From positions 868,001 to 932,000 of the forward strand of contig NZ_JBOBFV010000001.1 of assembly GCF_050587365.1 (NCBI RefSeq): DNA of 64,000 nt, in the 5' to 3' direction. The notes under the pieces were generated by a model. The model saw only the letters and a program-made list of their open reading frames with translations, was not told the DNA's origin and ran no database searches. This document shows positions 1 through 6,949 of this stretch, one piece after another. Origin of the DNA: Plantibacter auratus. Its GTDB lineage: Bacteria > Actinomycetota > Actinomycetes > Actinomycetales > Microbacteriaceae. A program made the translations under genes and the position numbers. Within the stretch, counting starts at the first letter, position 1. Every line of letters begins with the position of its first letter.

Positions 1-566
1 TCGACCGCGACGATCTCGTCGTCGAGCCGCAGCACCCCCTGCGCGGGCGCACCCTCAGCGATCTGTGCCACCACGATGTGCTCGGGAACCTCGTACCCGA
101 GCTCGCGCAACGCCGCCGCGACCGAGTCCTGCTGCGAGTCGACCATGAGGGTCGCGTTCTGCTCGTCGCGCTGCTCGGTCGTGACGCCGGGCGGGAAGTA
201 GAGGTCCATCGGCACGACGGCGCGGCTCGGGTCGAACCAGGCCGAGACGATGTCGAGCCAGCCCGGGCTCCGTTGCGGATTCCCGACCAGCTGGACCGTC
301 AACATGTCGAGCGTGCCGCCGGTGTCGTAGGTCTGCTCGTCGTGGACCTCGATGAGCGGGACGTCGCCGTCGTCACCCTCGGTCGTACCCAGCACGTTGA
401 ACACGGGACCCGGCTGTTCGATGACGTACGGTGCGGGAACCGCCGACAGCACGCCGAGGAGGACGAGCGAGAGGCTGAGCACGATCCAACCGAACCGAGC
501 GCGACGATTGCGCCCCTGACCGGTCGGTGCCGAAGCGGTGGGAGCCTCATCGGCGAAGAGCGACAT
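1..566 (-). CDS. PDZ-domain S16-like protease (YlbL type), C-terminus cut by window edge
   Basis: The visible 188 residues start with ATG at 566, preceded by GGAAGG five bases upstream. Residues about 25-45 form one membrane segment, followed by the PYVIEQPGPVFNVLG signature typical of membrane-anchored YlbL/Lon-like proteases. A PDZ domain begins near residue 150 (EGAPAQGVLRLDDEIVAVD). In this family the Ser-Lys protease domain follows the PDZ domain; here it lies beyond the window, so catalytic residues cannot be checked. Family proteins are anchored on the cytoplasmic membrane with the protease outside. The gene diverges from the zincin-like gene at 687; a possible -10 (TATGGT, 609-614) lies in between. 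Mycobacterial Rv3194c is the likely equivalent in the same genomic setting. Confidence 0.85.
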   Translation of the reverse strand, partial: MSLFADEAPTASAPTGQGRNRRARFGWIVLSLSLVLLGVLSAVPAPYVIEQPGPVFNVLGTTEGDDGDVPLIEVHDEQTYDTGGTLDMLTVQLVGNPQRSPGWLDIVSAWFDPSRAVVPMDLYFPPGVTTEQRDEQNATLMVDSQQDSVAAALRELGYEVPEHIVVAQIAEGAPAQGVLRLDDEIVAV

Positions 567-686
567 GCAAGCCTTCCGGAGTGTTCGCGGTGGGCGGAAA
601 CCCGACCAACCATACCCCGGCGATTCTTCAGCGAGGTGCGACTAGCGTAGAAGGCCCAGCAGCGAGCTATCTGAGAGGCGGCTGAC

Positions 687-2084
687 GTGCCAGAGGATTC
701 CGACAAGAGTCCGGAGGACGAGTTCCGCGACATGCTCCGCGAGCTCCTCTCCGGCAACGGTTCGTTCGACCCGAGCCAGCTCGCCGGCGCCGCCGGCCTT
801 CCCAGCGATCCGGCCAGTCTCGCTGCGCTCATGTCGCAGCTCCAGGGCGCACTCCGCTCCGGTGGCGACGGCATCAACTGGGACACCTCGCTCCAGCAGG
901 CGAAGACCATCGCCGGGGACGGCTCCCAGGACACGACGCCCGAGCAGCGTGCGGCGTTCGAGCAGGCGTTCCACATCGCCTCCCTGTGGCTCGCCGACGT
1001 CACCGACGTGGCCGAGCTGTCGAGCGAACCGGCCCTGTACACGAGGACGCGCTGGGCCACGAAGACGATGCCGTTCTGGACGCAGCTCGCCGAGCCGGTG
1101 GCCAGGAACATCGCGAACGCCCTGACCGGCGTGCTCACGGAACGCGCGCCCGAGGAGCTGTCGAGCATGATCGCGAACGCCGGACAGCTCGTCCGCGGCA
1201 TCGGCGGCACGCTCTTCGCGATGCAGCTCGGACAGGTCGTCGGTCAGCTCTCCAAGGAGGTCGTCTCCGGCGGCGACATCGGCATCCCACTGCTCGACGA
1301 CAACGAGGCCGCCCTGGTGCCCCAGAACGTCGCCGACTTCGGCGAGGGTCTCGACATCCCGGCGGATCAGGTCCAGATCTACCTCGCGGTCCGTGAACTC
1401 GCGCACGCACGACTCTTCCGCCACGCCCGCTGGCTCCGCCTGCACCTCATCTCCTCGATCACCGACTTCGCACGCGGCATCCGGATCGACACCGAGCGAC
1501 TCGAGGAGCTCGCCGAGAGCTTCGACCCGTCGAACCCCGAGGAACTTCGAGAGGCCATGACGAGCGGTGCGCTCATCCCCGCCCGAACCGAGGCGCAGGA
1601 CGCGAGCCTCGCGCGACTCGAGACGACGCTCGCCCTCATCGAGGGCTGGGTCGACGTGGTCACCGCGGCAGCCACCGAGCGTCTCCCCCGCTCCGCGGCC
1701 ATCGCGGAGACCGTCCGCCGACGCCGCGCCGCCGGTGGGCCGGCCGAGCAGGCCTTGGGCGCGCTCGTGGGACTCGAGCTGCGACCCCGCCGGCTGCGCG
1801 AGGCTGCGCAGATGTGGCAGCAGGTCACCGACGCCGTCGGTACCGCGCAGCGCGACGCCCTGTGGTCGCACCCCGACCTCGTGCCGACCGCAGCCGACAT
1901 CGACGCCCCGGAGGCGCTCATCGCGCGCCTCGAAGCTGAGGCCAGGGGTGAGCGTCCCGAGCAGGACGAGATGGATCTCGCGCTCGAAGACCTCCTCCGC
2001 GGCGAGGAACGCGGCGACCAGCACGACGACGAGCCCGGTTCGGAGCCCTCCGGCCCGAACGGTGCCGGCGGCCCCCCGGTCTGA
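687..2084 (+). CDS. Zincin-like metalloprotease-family protein (DUF2342 / F420-associated hydrolase family)
   Basis: 465 residues from a GTG start preceded by GAGAGGCGG. The sequence is mostly helical and matches the actinobacterial family annotated as zinc-dependent metalloprotease or 'putative hydrolase' (TIGR03624). The region where zincins carry HExxH reads RELAHARLFRHARW (about residues 234-247): the second His is kept but the first His and the Glu pattern are changed, so protease activity cannot be assumed. No signal peptide or membrane segment is visible. The C-terminus is acidic and low-complexity (EEDLLRGEERGDQHDDEPGS region). Its neighbours are the PDZ protease (divergent) and the cyclodehydratase-like gene (downstream, same strand); the same trio occurs together in mycobacteria (Rv3194c-Rv3196). 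Confidence 0.8.
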   Translation: MPEDSDKSPEDEFRDMLRELLSGNGSFDPSQLAGAAGLPSDPASLAALMSQLQGALRSGGDGINWDTSLQQAKTIAGDGSQDTTPEQRAAFEQAFHIASLWLADVTDVAELSSEPALYTRTRWATKTMPFWTQLAEPVARNIANALTGVLTERAPEELSSMIANAGQLVRGIGGTLFAMQLGQVVGQLSKEVVSGGDIGIPLLDDNEAALVPQNVADFGEGLDIPADQVQIYLAVRELAHARLFRHARWLRLHLISSITDFARGIRIDTERLEELAESFDPSNPEELREAMTSGALIPARTEAQDASLARLETTLALIEGWVDVVTAAATERLPRSAAIAETVRRRRAAGGPAEQALGALVGLELRPRRLREAAQMWQQVTDAVGTAQRDALWSHPDLVPTAADIDAPEALIARLEAEARGERPEQDEMDLALEDLLRGEERGDQHDDEPGSEPSGPNGAGGPPV

Positions 2085-2096
2085 TCCACGGCGACG

Positions 2097-2130
2097 CTCC
2101 ACAGCTCGTCCTTCCGGGCGGGCTGTGGAG
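2097..2130 (+). terminator. Hairpin downstream of the zincin-like gene
   Basis: A perfect 9-bp stem (2097-2105 with 2122-2130, CTCCACAGC/GCTGTGGAG) with a 16-nt loop lies 13 bases after the stop codon. There is no T tract, as is usual in this high-GC sequence. It may end transcription before the next gene, which has its own -10. Confidence 0.4.
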
Positions 2131-2159
2131 AGCGCCGACGCGACCGGTCGTCGACCCGC

Positions 2160-2165
2160 CATCAT
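2160..2165 (+). promoter_or_regulatory. -10 hexamer CATCAT, predicted leaderless start
   Basis: CATCAT ends six bases before the ATG at 2172, so transcription would start at or next to the A of the start codon. No Shine-Dalgarno sequence is present. No convincing -35 is seen. Confidence 0.4.
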
Positions 2166-2171
2166 CGATGG

Positions 2172-3041
2172 ATGACGACGCGCCTCGATCCCAGGAGACC
2201 GCTGCTCTGGCGAACCCCGCACAGCCTGCAGGTGGGAGTCGATGAAGCAGTCGTGCTCGACAGCGTCCGGACCGAGACCGAGCAGGTCGTCGCGGCACTG
2301 CGTGCCGGCTTCCCGGGTCTGGTCGAACGACGACTCGCGGACGCCTTCGACATCCCAGCCCACGAGATCGATCGCGTCCTCTCGACGCTCGACCCGGTGA
2401 TCGAGCACGGCGGCCCCACCTCCGGCCCCGCCGTGACGCACCGGGTCGTCGTGGACGGCGCGAGCCTGGCGGCCGAGCTCCTCCGACGCCTCCTCTCCGA
2501 GCAGGAGGCGGTCGCACTCCTGCCACCGGAGTCCGGGTCGACCGGAGCCGGGTCGCACCCTGGCCGGGTCGACGTCGCCGTCCTCGTCGCCGACTTCGTC
2601 ATCCCGCCGAGTCGGTACACGCGGTGGCTGCGCGACGACGTCCCGCACCTGCCGGTCGTGTTCAGCGATCGTGTCGTTCGGATCGGGCCGTTCGTGACAC
2701 CCGGCTCAGGGCCGTGCCTGCACTGCGTCGAGCTGCACCGCACCGACGACGATCCGGCCTGGCCGGCCGTCGCCTCCCAGCTTCTCGGGCACCGCTCGCC
2801 ACTCGACACCCAGCTCCTCGGTGCGGAGGTCGCGACGCGCGTGACCCGTCTGGTGCTCCGACACCTCGACGCGTCCCGGCCCATCCTCGCGAGCACCCAG
2901 CTGGTGGTCGACGCCGCGACCGGTGGGGTCAGGCGCCGCGTCGTCCGGGAGCACTCGAGGTGCGCATGCCGAGCTCTGCCAGGAATCGCGACGGCTCGCG
3001 ACGACCACCGCGTTGCTGCGTCTCGGACCAGGACAGGTTGA
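2172..3041 (+). CDS. Orphan cyclodehydratase / E1-like (TOMM leader-binding type) protein
   Basis: 289 residues from ATG. The sequence resembles the TIGR03882 'cyclodehydratase domain' proteins that many actinobacteria carry without any recognisable thiazole/oxazole precursor peptide. Two cysteine pairs (C182/C185 in GPCLHC and C264/C266 in SRCACRAL) could bind zinc as in ThiF/MoeB-like E1 folds. The nucleotide-binding Gly-rich loop of active E1 enzymes is not obvious; the middle region has VDVAVLVADFVIPP where an E1 would hold its carboxylate-binding segment. There is no precursor peptide, YcaO or dehydrogenase gene nearby. The last 113 bases overlap the 3' end of uvrD2 on the other strand. 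The call to the family is fairly confident; the function is unknown. Confidence 0.7.
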   Translation: MTTRLDPRRPLLWRTPHSLQVGVDEAVVLDSVRTETEQVVAALRAGFPGLVERRLADAFDIPAHEIDRVLSTLDPVIEHGGPTSGPAVTHRVVVDGASLAAELLRRLLSEQEAVALLPPESGSTGAGSHPGRVDVAVLVADFVIPPSRYTRWLRDDVPHLPVVFSDRVVRIGPFVTPGSGPCLHCVELHRTDDDPAWPAVASQLLGHRSPLDTQLLGAEVATRVTRLVLRHLDASRPILASTQLVVDAATGGVRRRVVREHSRCACRALPGIATARDDHRVAASRTRTG

Positions 3042-4662
3042 GCAGCCGCTTGGCGCGCGTGATGCCGACGTAGAGGAGCCTCCGTTCCTCGTCCGCCTGC
3101 TCGAACTGTTTCGCGTAGGAGATCGGCAGATAGCCCTCGGAGAGCCCGATGAGGTGCACGGCCTCCCACTCGAGGCCCTTCGCCGAGTGCAGGGTCGCCA
3201 GCGTGACCGCCTCGACCGTCGGCTCGTGCTGCGCGGCCTGCCGCAGTTGCAGCTCATCCGTGAAGGCGCGGAACGAGGTCCCCTCCGGCGCCTGGTCGAC
3301 GAGCCCCATGATCGCGTTGAGCGACTCCCAGCGGTCGCGCACCGCGCCGCCGCCGTCGGGCGGGTCCTGGCTCCAGCCGAGCGACCGGAGCACGTCGCTC
3401 ACGGACTTGAACAGGGGCTCACCACTGATCGAGACGGAGGCAGCGCGGAGCTGGAGCAGGGCCTGCCGTACCTCGGGCAGCTCGAAGAAGCGCTTGGAGC
3501 CGTGCATGACGTAGGGGATGCCGGCTTCGCCGAGGGCCGTCTCCAACGCCGCCGCCTGGACGTTGATCCGGTAGAGCACGGCGATCTCCGAGGCCGGGAC
3601 GCCCGCCTGCAGCTGCACGAGGATCTCCGAGGCGACGCCTCTCGCCTCGGACAGCTCGTTCGGGTACTGCCGCAGGCCGACCGCCGGCGTCTCAGGGCGT
3701 GCGGTCTGGGTGCCCTCGTCGTCGCGTGCGGTGGCCGCTGAGAGGTGCAACGCCCCCGGGCGCCCCCGCATGAGCGTGTTCGCCGCGGCCACGACCGGCG
3801 GGGCGGAGCGGTAGTTGCGCTCGAGCCGGACGACCGTGGCGTCGTGGTACCTGGTCGGGAAGTCGAGCAGGTAGTCGGAACGGGCACCGGCGAAGGAGTA
3901 GATGGTCTGGCTCGCGTCGCCGACGACGCACACGTCCCGTCGACCGCCCAGCCAGAGTTCGAGGAGTCGGTGCTGCAGCGGCGAGACGTCCTGGTACTCG
4001 TCCACGACGAAGAAGCGGTACTGCTCGTGCACCTGCATGGCGACGGCGGGCTCGGTCTCGATCATGCCGGCGCAGGCGAGCAGGACGTCCTCGAAGTCGA
4101 TGCGTCGGCGCTCGTCCTTCAACTGCTCGTAGGTCTCCTGGAGCGAGACGACCTGCTCGAGGGACAGCTTGGCCGGCAGCGGCCGGTTCGACGCCGCATA
4201 CTGCTCGAGGGTCAGGCCGGACACCTTGCGCCATTCGATCTCACCCGCCACGTCGCGCAGGGTCGCGGTGTCGACCCGCAACCGGAGCCGTTCGGCCGCG
4301 TGCCCGAGCACCCGGCCCTTGCTCTCGACGAGCGCGGGCACCTGACCGCCGACGACCTGGGGCCAGAAGAAGTTCAGCTGCGAGAGCGCGGAGGCGTGGA
4401 AGGTCCTGGCCGAGACGCCCTCGGCTCCGAGCGCCCGGAGCCGACCACGCAGTTCAGCAGCGGCGCGGCTGGTGAAGGTGAGCGCCATGACGCGCGACGC
4501 CGTGTAGGTCCCGGTCGCGACCCCGTAGGCGATGCGATGGGTGATCGCGCGGGTCTTGCCGGTGCCTGCGCCGGCGAGCATGCACACGGGTCCGCGGAGC
4601 GCCTCCGCTGCGACGGCCTGGTCGGGGTCGAGTCCGGCCAGCAGTTCGGCCGGACTGCTCAT
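2929..4662 (-). CDS. uvrD2: UvrD2-type superfamily 1A DNA helicase
   Basis: 577 residues. The ATG at 4662 follows GAGGGG by five bases. Superfamily 1 helicase motifs are all present: Walker A AGAGTGKT (about residues 31-38), motif II VDEYQD, motif III VGDASQTIYSF, motif V near GLEWEAVHLIGL and motif VI LLYVGITRAKR. The protein ends about 40 residues after motif VI, so the C-terminal HRDC domain known from mycobacterial UvrD2 (about 700 residues) is absent. It acts on DNA repair intermediates as a 3'-5' helicase in this family. nudC lies 25 bases upstream in the same direction and probably shares its transcript. The 3' end overlaps the convergent cyclodehydratase-like gene by 113 bases. Confidence 0.9.
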   Translation of the reverse strand: MSSPAELLAGLDPDQAVAAEALRGPVCMLAGAGTGKTRAITHRIAYGVATGTYTASRVMALTFTSRAAAELRGRLRALGAEGVSARTFHASALSQLNFFWPQVVGGQVPALVESKGRVLGHAAERLRLRVDTATLRDVAGEIEWRKVSGLTLEQYAASNRPLPAKLSLEQVVSLQETYEQLKDERRRIDFEDVLLACAGMIETEPAVAMQVHEQYRFFVVDEYQDVSPLQHRLLELWLGGRRDVCVVGDASQTIYSFAGARSDYLLDFPTRYHDATVVRLERNYRSAPPVVAAANTLMRGRPGALHLSAATARDDEGTQTARPETPAVGLRQYPNELSEARGVASEILVQLQAGVPASEIAVLYRINVQAAALETALGEAGIPYVMHGSKRFFELPEVRQALLQLRAASVSISGEPLFKSVSDVLRSLGWSQDPPDGGGAVRDRWESLNAIMGLVDQAPEGTSFRAFTDELQLRQAAQHEPTVEAVTLATLHSAKGLEWEAVHLIGLSEGYLPISYAKQFEQADEERRLLYVGITRAKRLLNLSWSETQQRGGRREPSRFLAELGMRTSSAPGRRGA

Positions 4663-4687
4663 CGGGGCCCCTCGGTGGTGCCGCGCC

Positions 4688-5626
4688 TCATCGAGACCAG
4701 GATCCGCGAAGCCACTCGTCGATCACGGCTCGTGCGATCGACGACGGTCCGGGGAGGATGACGTCGGTGGCCGGGTCCTCGAGTTCCTCCCGCGTGAACC
4801 ACCGGAGGTCGAGGATCTCCTGGCCGTCCGGGACGAGCGCCTCCGGATCTTGATCCTCCGCGAGCGGGGCGACGAAGCCGAGCATGAGCGAGCGCGGGAA
4901 CGGCCACGGCTGCGAACCGAGGTAGACGGGAGTGCCGAGACGCATCCCCGACTCCTCGAAGATCTCGCGGGCGACGGCTTGCTCGAGAGACTCGCCGGCA
5001 TCGACGTAGCCGGCCAGCAGTGAGTACCGGTTGTGCTCCCACATCGCGTTCGACCCGAGCAGGATCCGTCCCTGAGGATCGACGACCGCGACGATGACCG
5101 CGGGATCCATGCGCGGGAAGAGTTCGTTGCCGTCGACCGGACAGTGCCGCGCCCAGCCGGCGTTGCGGACCGTGGTCGGCGAGCCGCAGTGCGCACAGAA
5201 CGGCTCGGCGCGGTGCCAGCCGGCGATCGCCAGCGACGTCGCCAGGATCCCGACGTCGCGGTCGGACAGCCGGTGTCCGCTTCGACGGAGGTCGAACCAG
5301 CGGTCCTCATCCTCCGTGATCGCGTCGGCGTCAGCGTCGGCGAGGACCCACAGCAGGATGTCCGTGCCCGGTGGTGTCCCCGGGGTGTCCTCGACGGTGC
5401 TTCCGAGGTAGACCATGAGCTCCGGCTCGGGCAGCTCCGAAGGATTCAGGAGGTCGAGCGCATCGCCGGTCACGAGTGCGCGCCGACCACGGAGGACGAC
5501 GGCTCGGGCGTTCGGATCGACCCGCAGTCCGTCGAGCACGTCCGGTCGTGAACGGAGCTCGCCGTGACGGTCGAGTCCGCCTCTCGCGAGCGGTAGACCG
5601 GCGAGTGCGCGAACCTGAATCGTCAT
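4688..5626 (-). CDS. nudC: NAD(H) diphosphatase, Nudix family
   Basis: 312 residues. The ATG at 5626 has AGAGAGG six bases upstream, which I prefer to the in-frame TTG two codons earlier. The Nudix box is complete (G-x5-E-x7-RE-I-x-EE-x-G in the segment starting GYVDAGE). The NADH-pyrophosphatase signature SQPWPFPRS follows it. A zinc ribbon precedes the box: C-x2-C (FCAHCG) and one further Cys (HCPVD); the fourth ligand position, Cys in E. coli NudC, is Asp here. The enzyme splits NAD(H) to NMN(H) and AMP, and family members also remove NAD caps from RNA. It lies directly upstream of uvrD2, as in mycobacteria (Rv3199c-Rv3198c). Confidence 0.92.
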   Translation of the reverse strand: MTIQVRALAGLPLARGGLDRHGELRSRPDVLDGLRVDPNARAVVLRGRRALVTGDALDLLNPSELPEPELMVYLGSTVEDTPGTPPGTDILLWVLADADADAITEDEDRWFDLRRSGHRLSDRDVGILATSLAIAGWHRAEPFCAHCGSPTTVRNAGWARHCPVDGNELFPRMDPAVIVAVVDPQGRILLGSNAMWEHNRYSLLAGYVDAGESLEQAVAREIFEESGMRLGTPVYLGSQPWPFPRSLMLGFVAPLAEDQDPEALVPDGQEILDLRWFTREELEDPATDVILPGPSSIARAVIDEWLRGSWSR

Positions 5627-5676
5627 GGACAACCTCTCTGAGGGCGTGGCGAGCGCGGCTCACCGGGACGGCCCCG

Positions 5677-5682
5677 TACCCT
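5677..5682 (+). promoter_or_regulatory. -10 hexamer TACCCT, predicted leaderless start
   Basis: TACCCT ends seven bases before the ATG at 5690, and no Shine-Dalgarno sequence intervenes. This predicts a transcript starting at the start codon. Confidence 0.5.
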
Positions 5683-5689
5683 GGATGTC

Positions 5690-6949
5690 ATGGCCAGATC
5701 CCATCTCACTCTAGCCGCGTTGGCCACCTCGGCCGTCGCCGACCTCCAGGTCCGCGGGTCCGGCGCGCACACCGCCGGCGGCGAGGGGAACTACGACGCG
5801 GCCCGTCTCGTGACGGCCGACGGGCGCGAGCTCATCGTGCGCATCCCGACCTCACAGCAGGCCGAGACGGAGCAGTCCGCCGACCTCATCGCCCTGCGCG
5901 CGCTCACGCCCGGTATCCGCAGCAGGTTGCCCTTCGACGCCCCGACCGTCGTGGGACAACTGCCCGTCGACGGCACTCGCGCCGTGGTGCTCGACTTCGT
6001 GGCCGGCAGCCACCTCGATCCGACCGCGCTCGGCCGCGACGAGGTCCTCTCGGACTCGCTCGGTGCCGCGGTCGCCGCGATCCACTCCCTCCCGACGGCC
6101 TTCATCGCGGAAGCGGGCCTCCCGCTGCTGTCCACCGAGCTCATCCGGGCGGACGCACACCGCATCGTGTCCCGCGCCGCCGAGACGAGGCTTCTCCCGA
6201 CCGCCGTCCGGGAGCGCTGGCAGGCGGCCGTCGAGGACCACTCACTCTGGCAGTTCCAGCCCACCGTCATCCACGGATCCCTCGCCGCCGACCGGGTGCT
6301 CGTCATCCGTCAGGACGGCCACGGCCTGGTCAACGGCGTCATCGAGTGGGGCTCGCTGCGGGTCGGCGACCCGGCCCTCGACCTCCACTGGATCGCGACG
6401 CTCGGCGCGACCGGCGAGCAGGCCTTGTCCGCCTACGCGGCTTCGTGCTCTCGCGGACCCGACCGGTTCGTCACGCTCCGCGCCCGCCTCTACGCGGAAC
6501 TCGAGATCGCCCGCTGGCTCCTGCATGGTCGCGACAGCCATGACGAGACCATTGTCGAGGACGCGGTCGCGATGCTCGACGGACTCGTCGACCGCGTGCT
6601 CGGCGACGTGACGGACCCCCTCGGCACCACGACCGGACCCGTCCTCGACGTCGACGAGGTCGAGGACCTGCTCGACCGCACGCCGATCGGCTCGTCCTCC
6701 CCCGGCATCGCCATGCAGACCGACACCTATGACCGGTCAGAGCTCGAGCGCGCCCTCGGCCGCGATCCCGGCGGCTCGGACGACGACGACACCGACGACG
6801 GTGAGGCTGACGACGTTCGCGACCGCGCCGGAACCGACGCGGACGCGAACGCCACGGATCAGATCGACACCTCGTCGTTCGAACTCTGGGACTCGGCGGC
6901 CTCCCCGAAGGACCGCTCCCACTCCGACAGGAGCTCCTCCTCCGAGTAG
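5690..6949 (+). CDS. APH-fold phosphotransferase homologue with degenerate catalytic motifs (pseudokinase candidate)
   Basis: 419 residues. The N-terminal 300 follow the aminoglycoside/macrolide phosphotransferase fold: a Lys/Arg-bearing strand (RELIVRIPTS), a helix-rich C-lobe and the Brenner-like motif. That motif, normally HGDxxxxN, reads HGSLAADR: both the catalytic Asp and the metal-binding Asn are replaced. The DFG-like Asp position reads IEWGSLRVGDPALDLHW, with Glu instead of Asp. Together these argue against normal kinase activity. Residues after about 330 are an acidic, low-complexity tail rich in Asp. The gene starts 64 bases from nudC (divergent) and its last 91 bases overlap the 3' end of adnB. 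It may bind a nucleotide or metabolite; the real role is unknown. Confidence 0.75.
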   Translation: MARSHLTLAALATSAVADLQVRGSGAHTAGGEGNYDAARLVTADGRELIVRIPTSQQAETEQSADLIALRALTPGIRSRLPFDAPTVVGQLPVDGTRAVVLDFVAGSHLDPTALGRDEVLSDSLGAAVAAIHSLPTAFIAEAGLPLLSTELIRADAHRIVSRAAETRLLPTAVRERWQAAVEDHSLWQFQPTVIHGSLAADRVLVIRQDGHGLVNGVIEWGSLRVGDPALDLHWIATLGATGEQALSAYAASCSRGPDRFVTLRARLYAELEIARWLLHGRDSHDETIVEDAVAMLDGLVDRVLGDVTDPLGTTTGPVLDVDEVEDLLDRTPIGSSSPGIAMQTDTYDRSELERALGRDPGGSDDDDTDDGEADDVRDRAGTDADANATDQIDTSSFELWDSAASPKDRSHSDRSSSSE

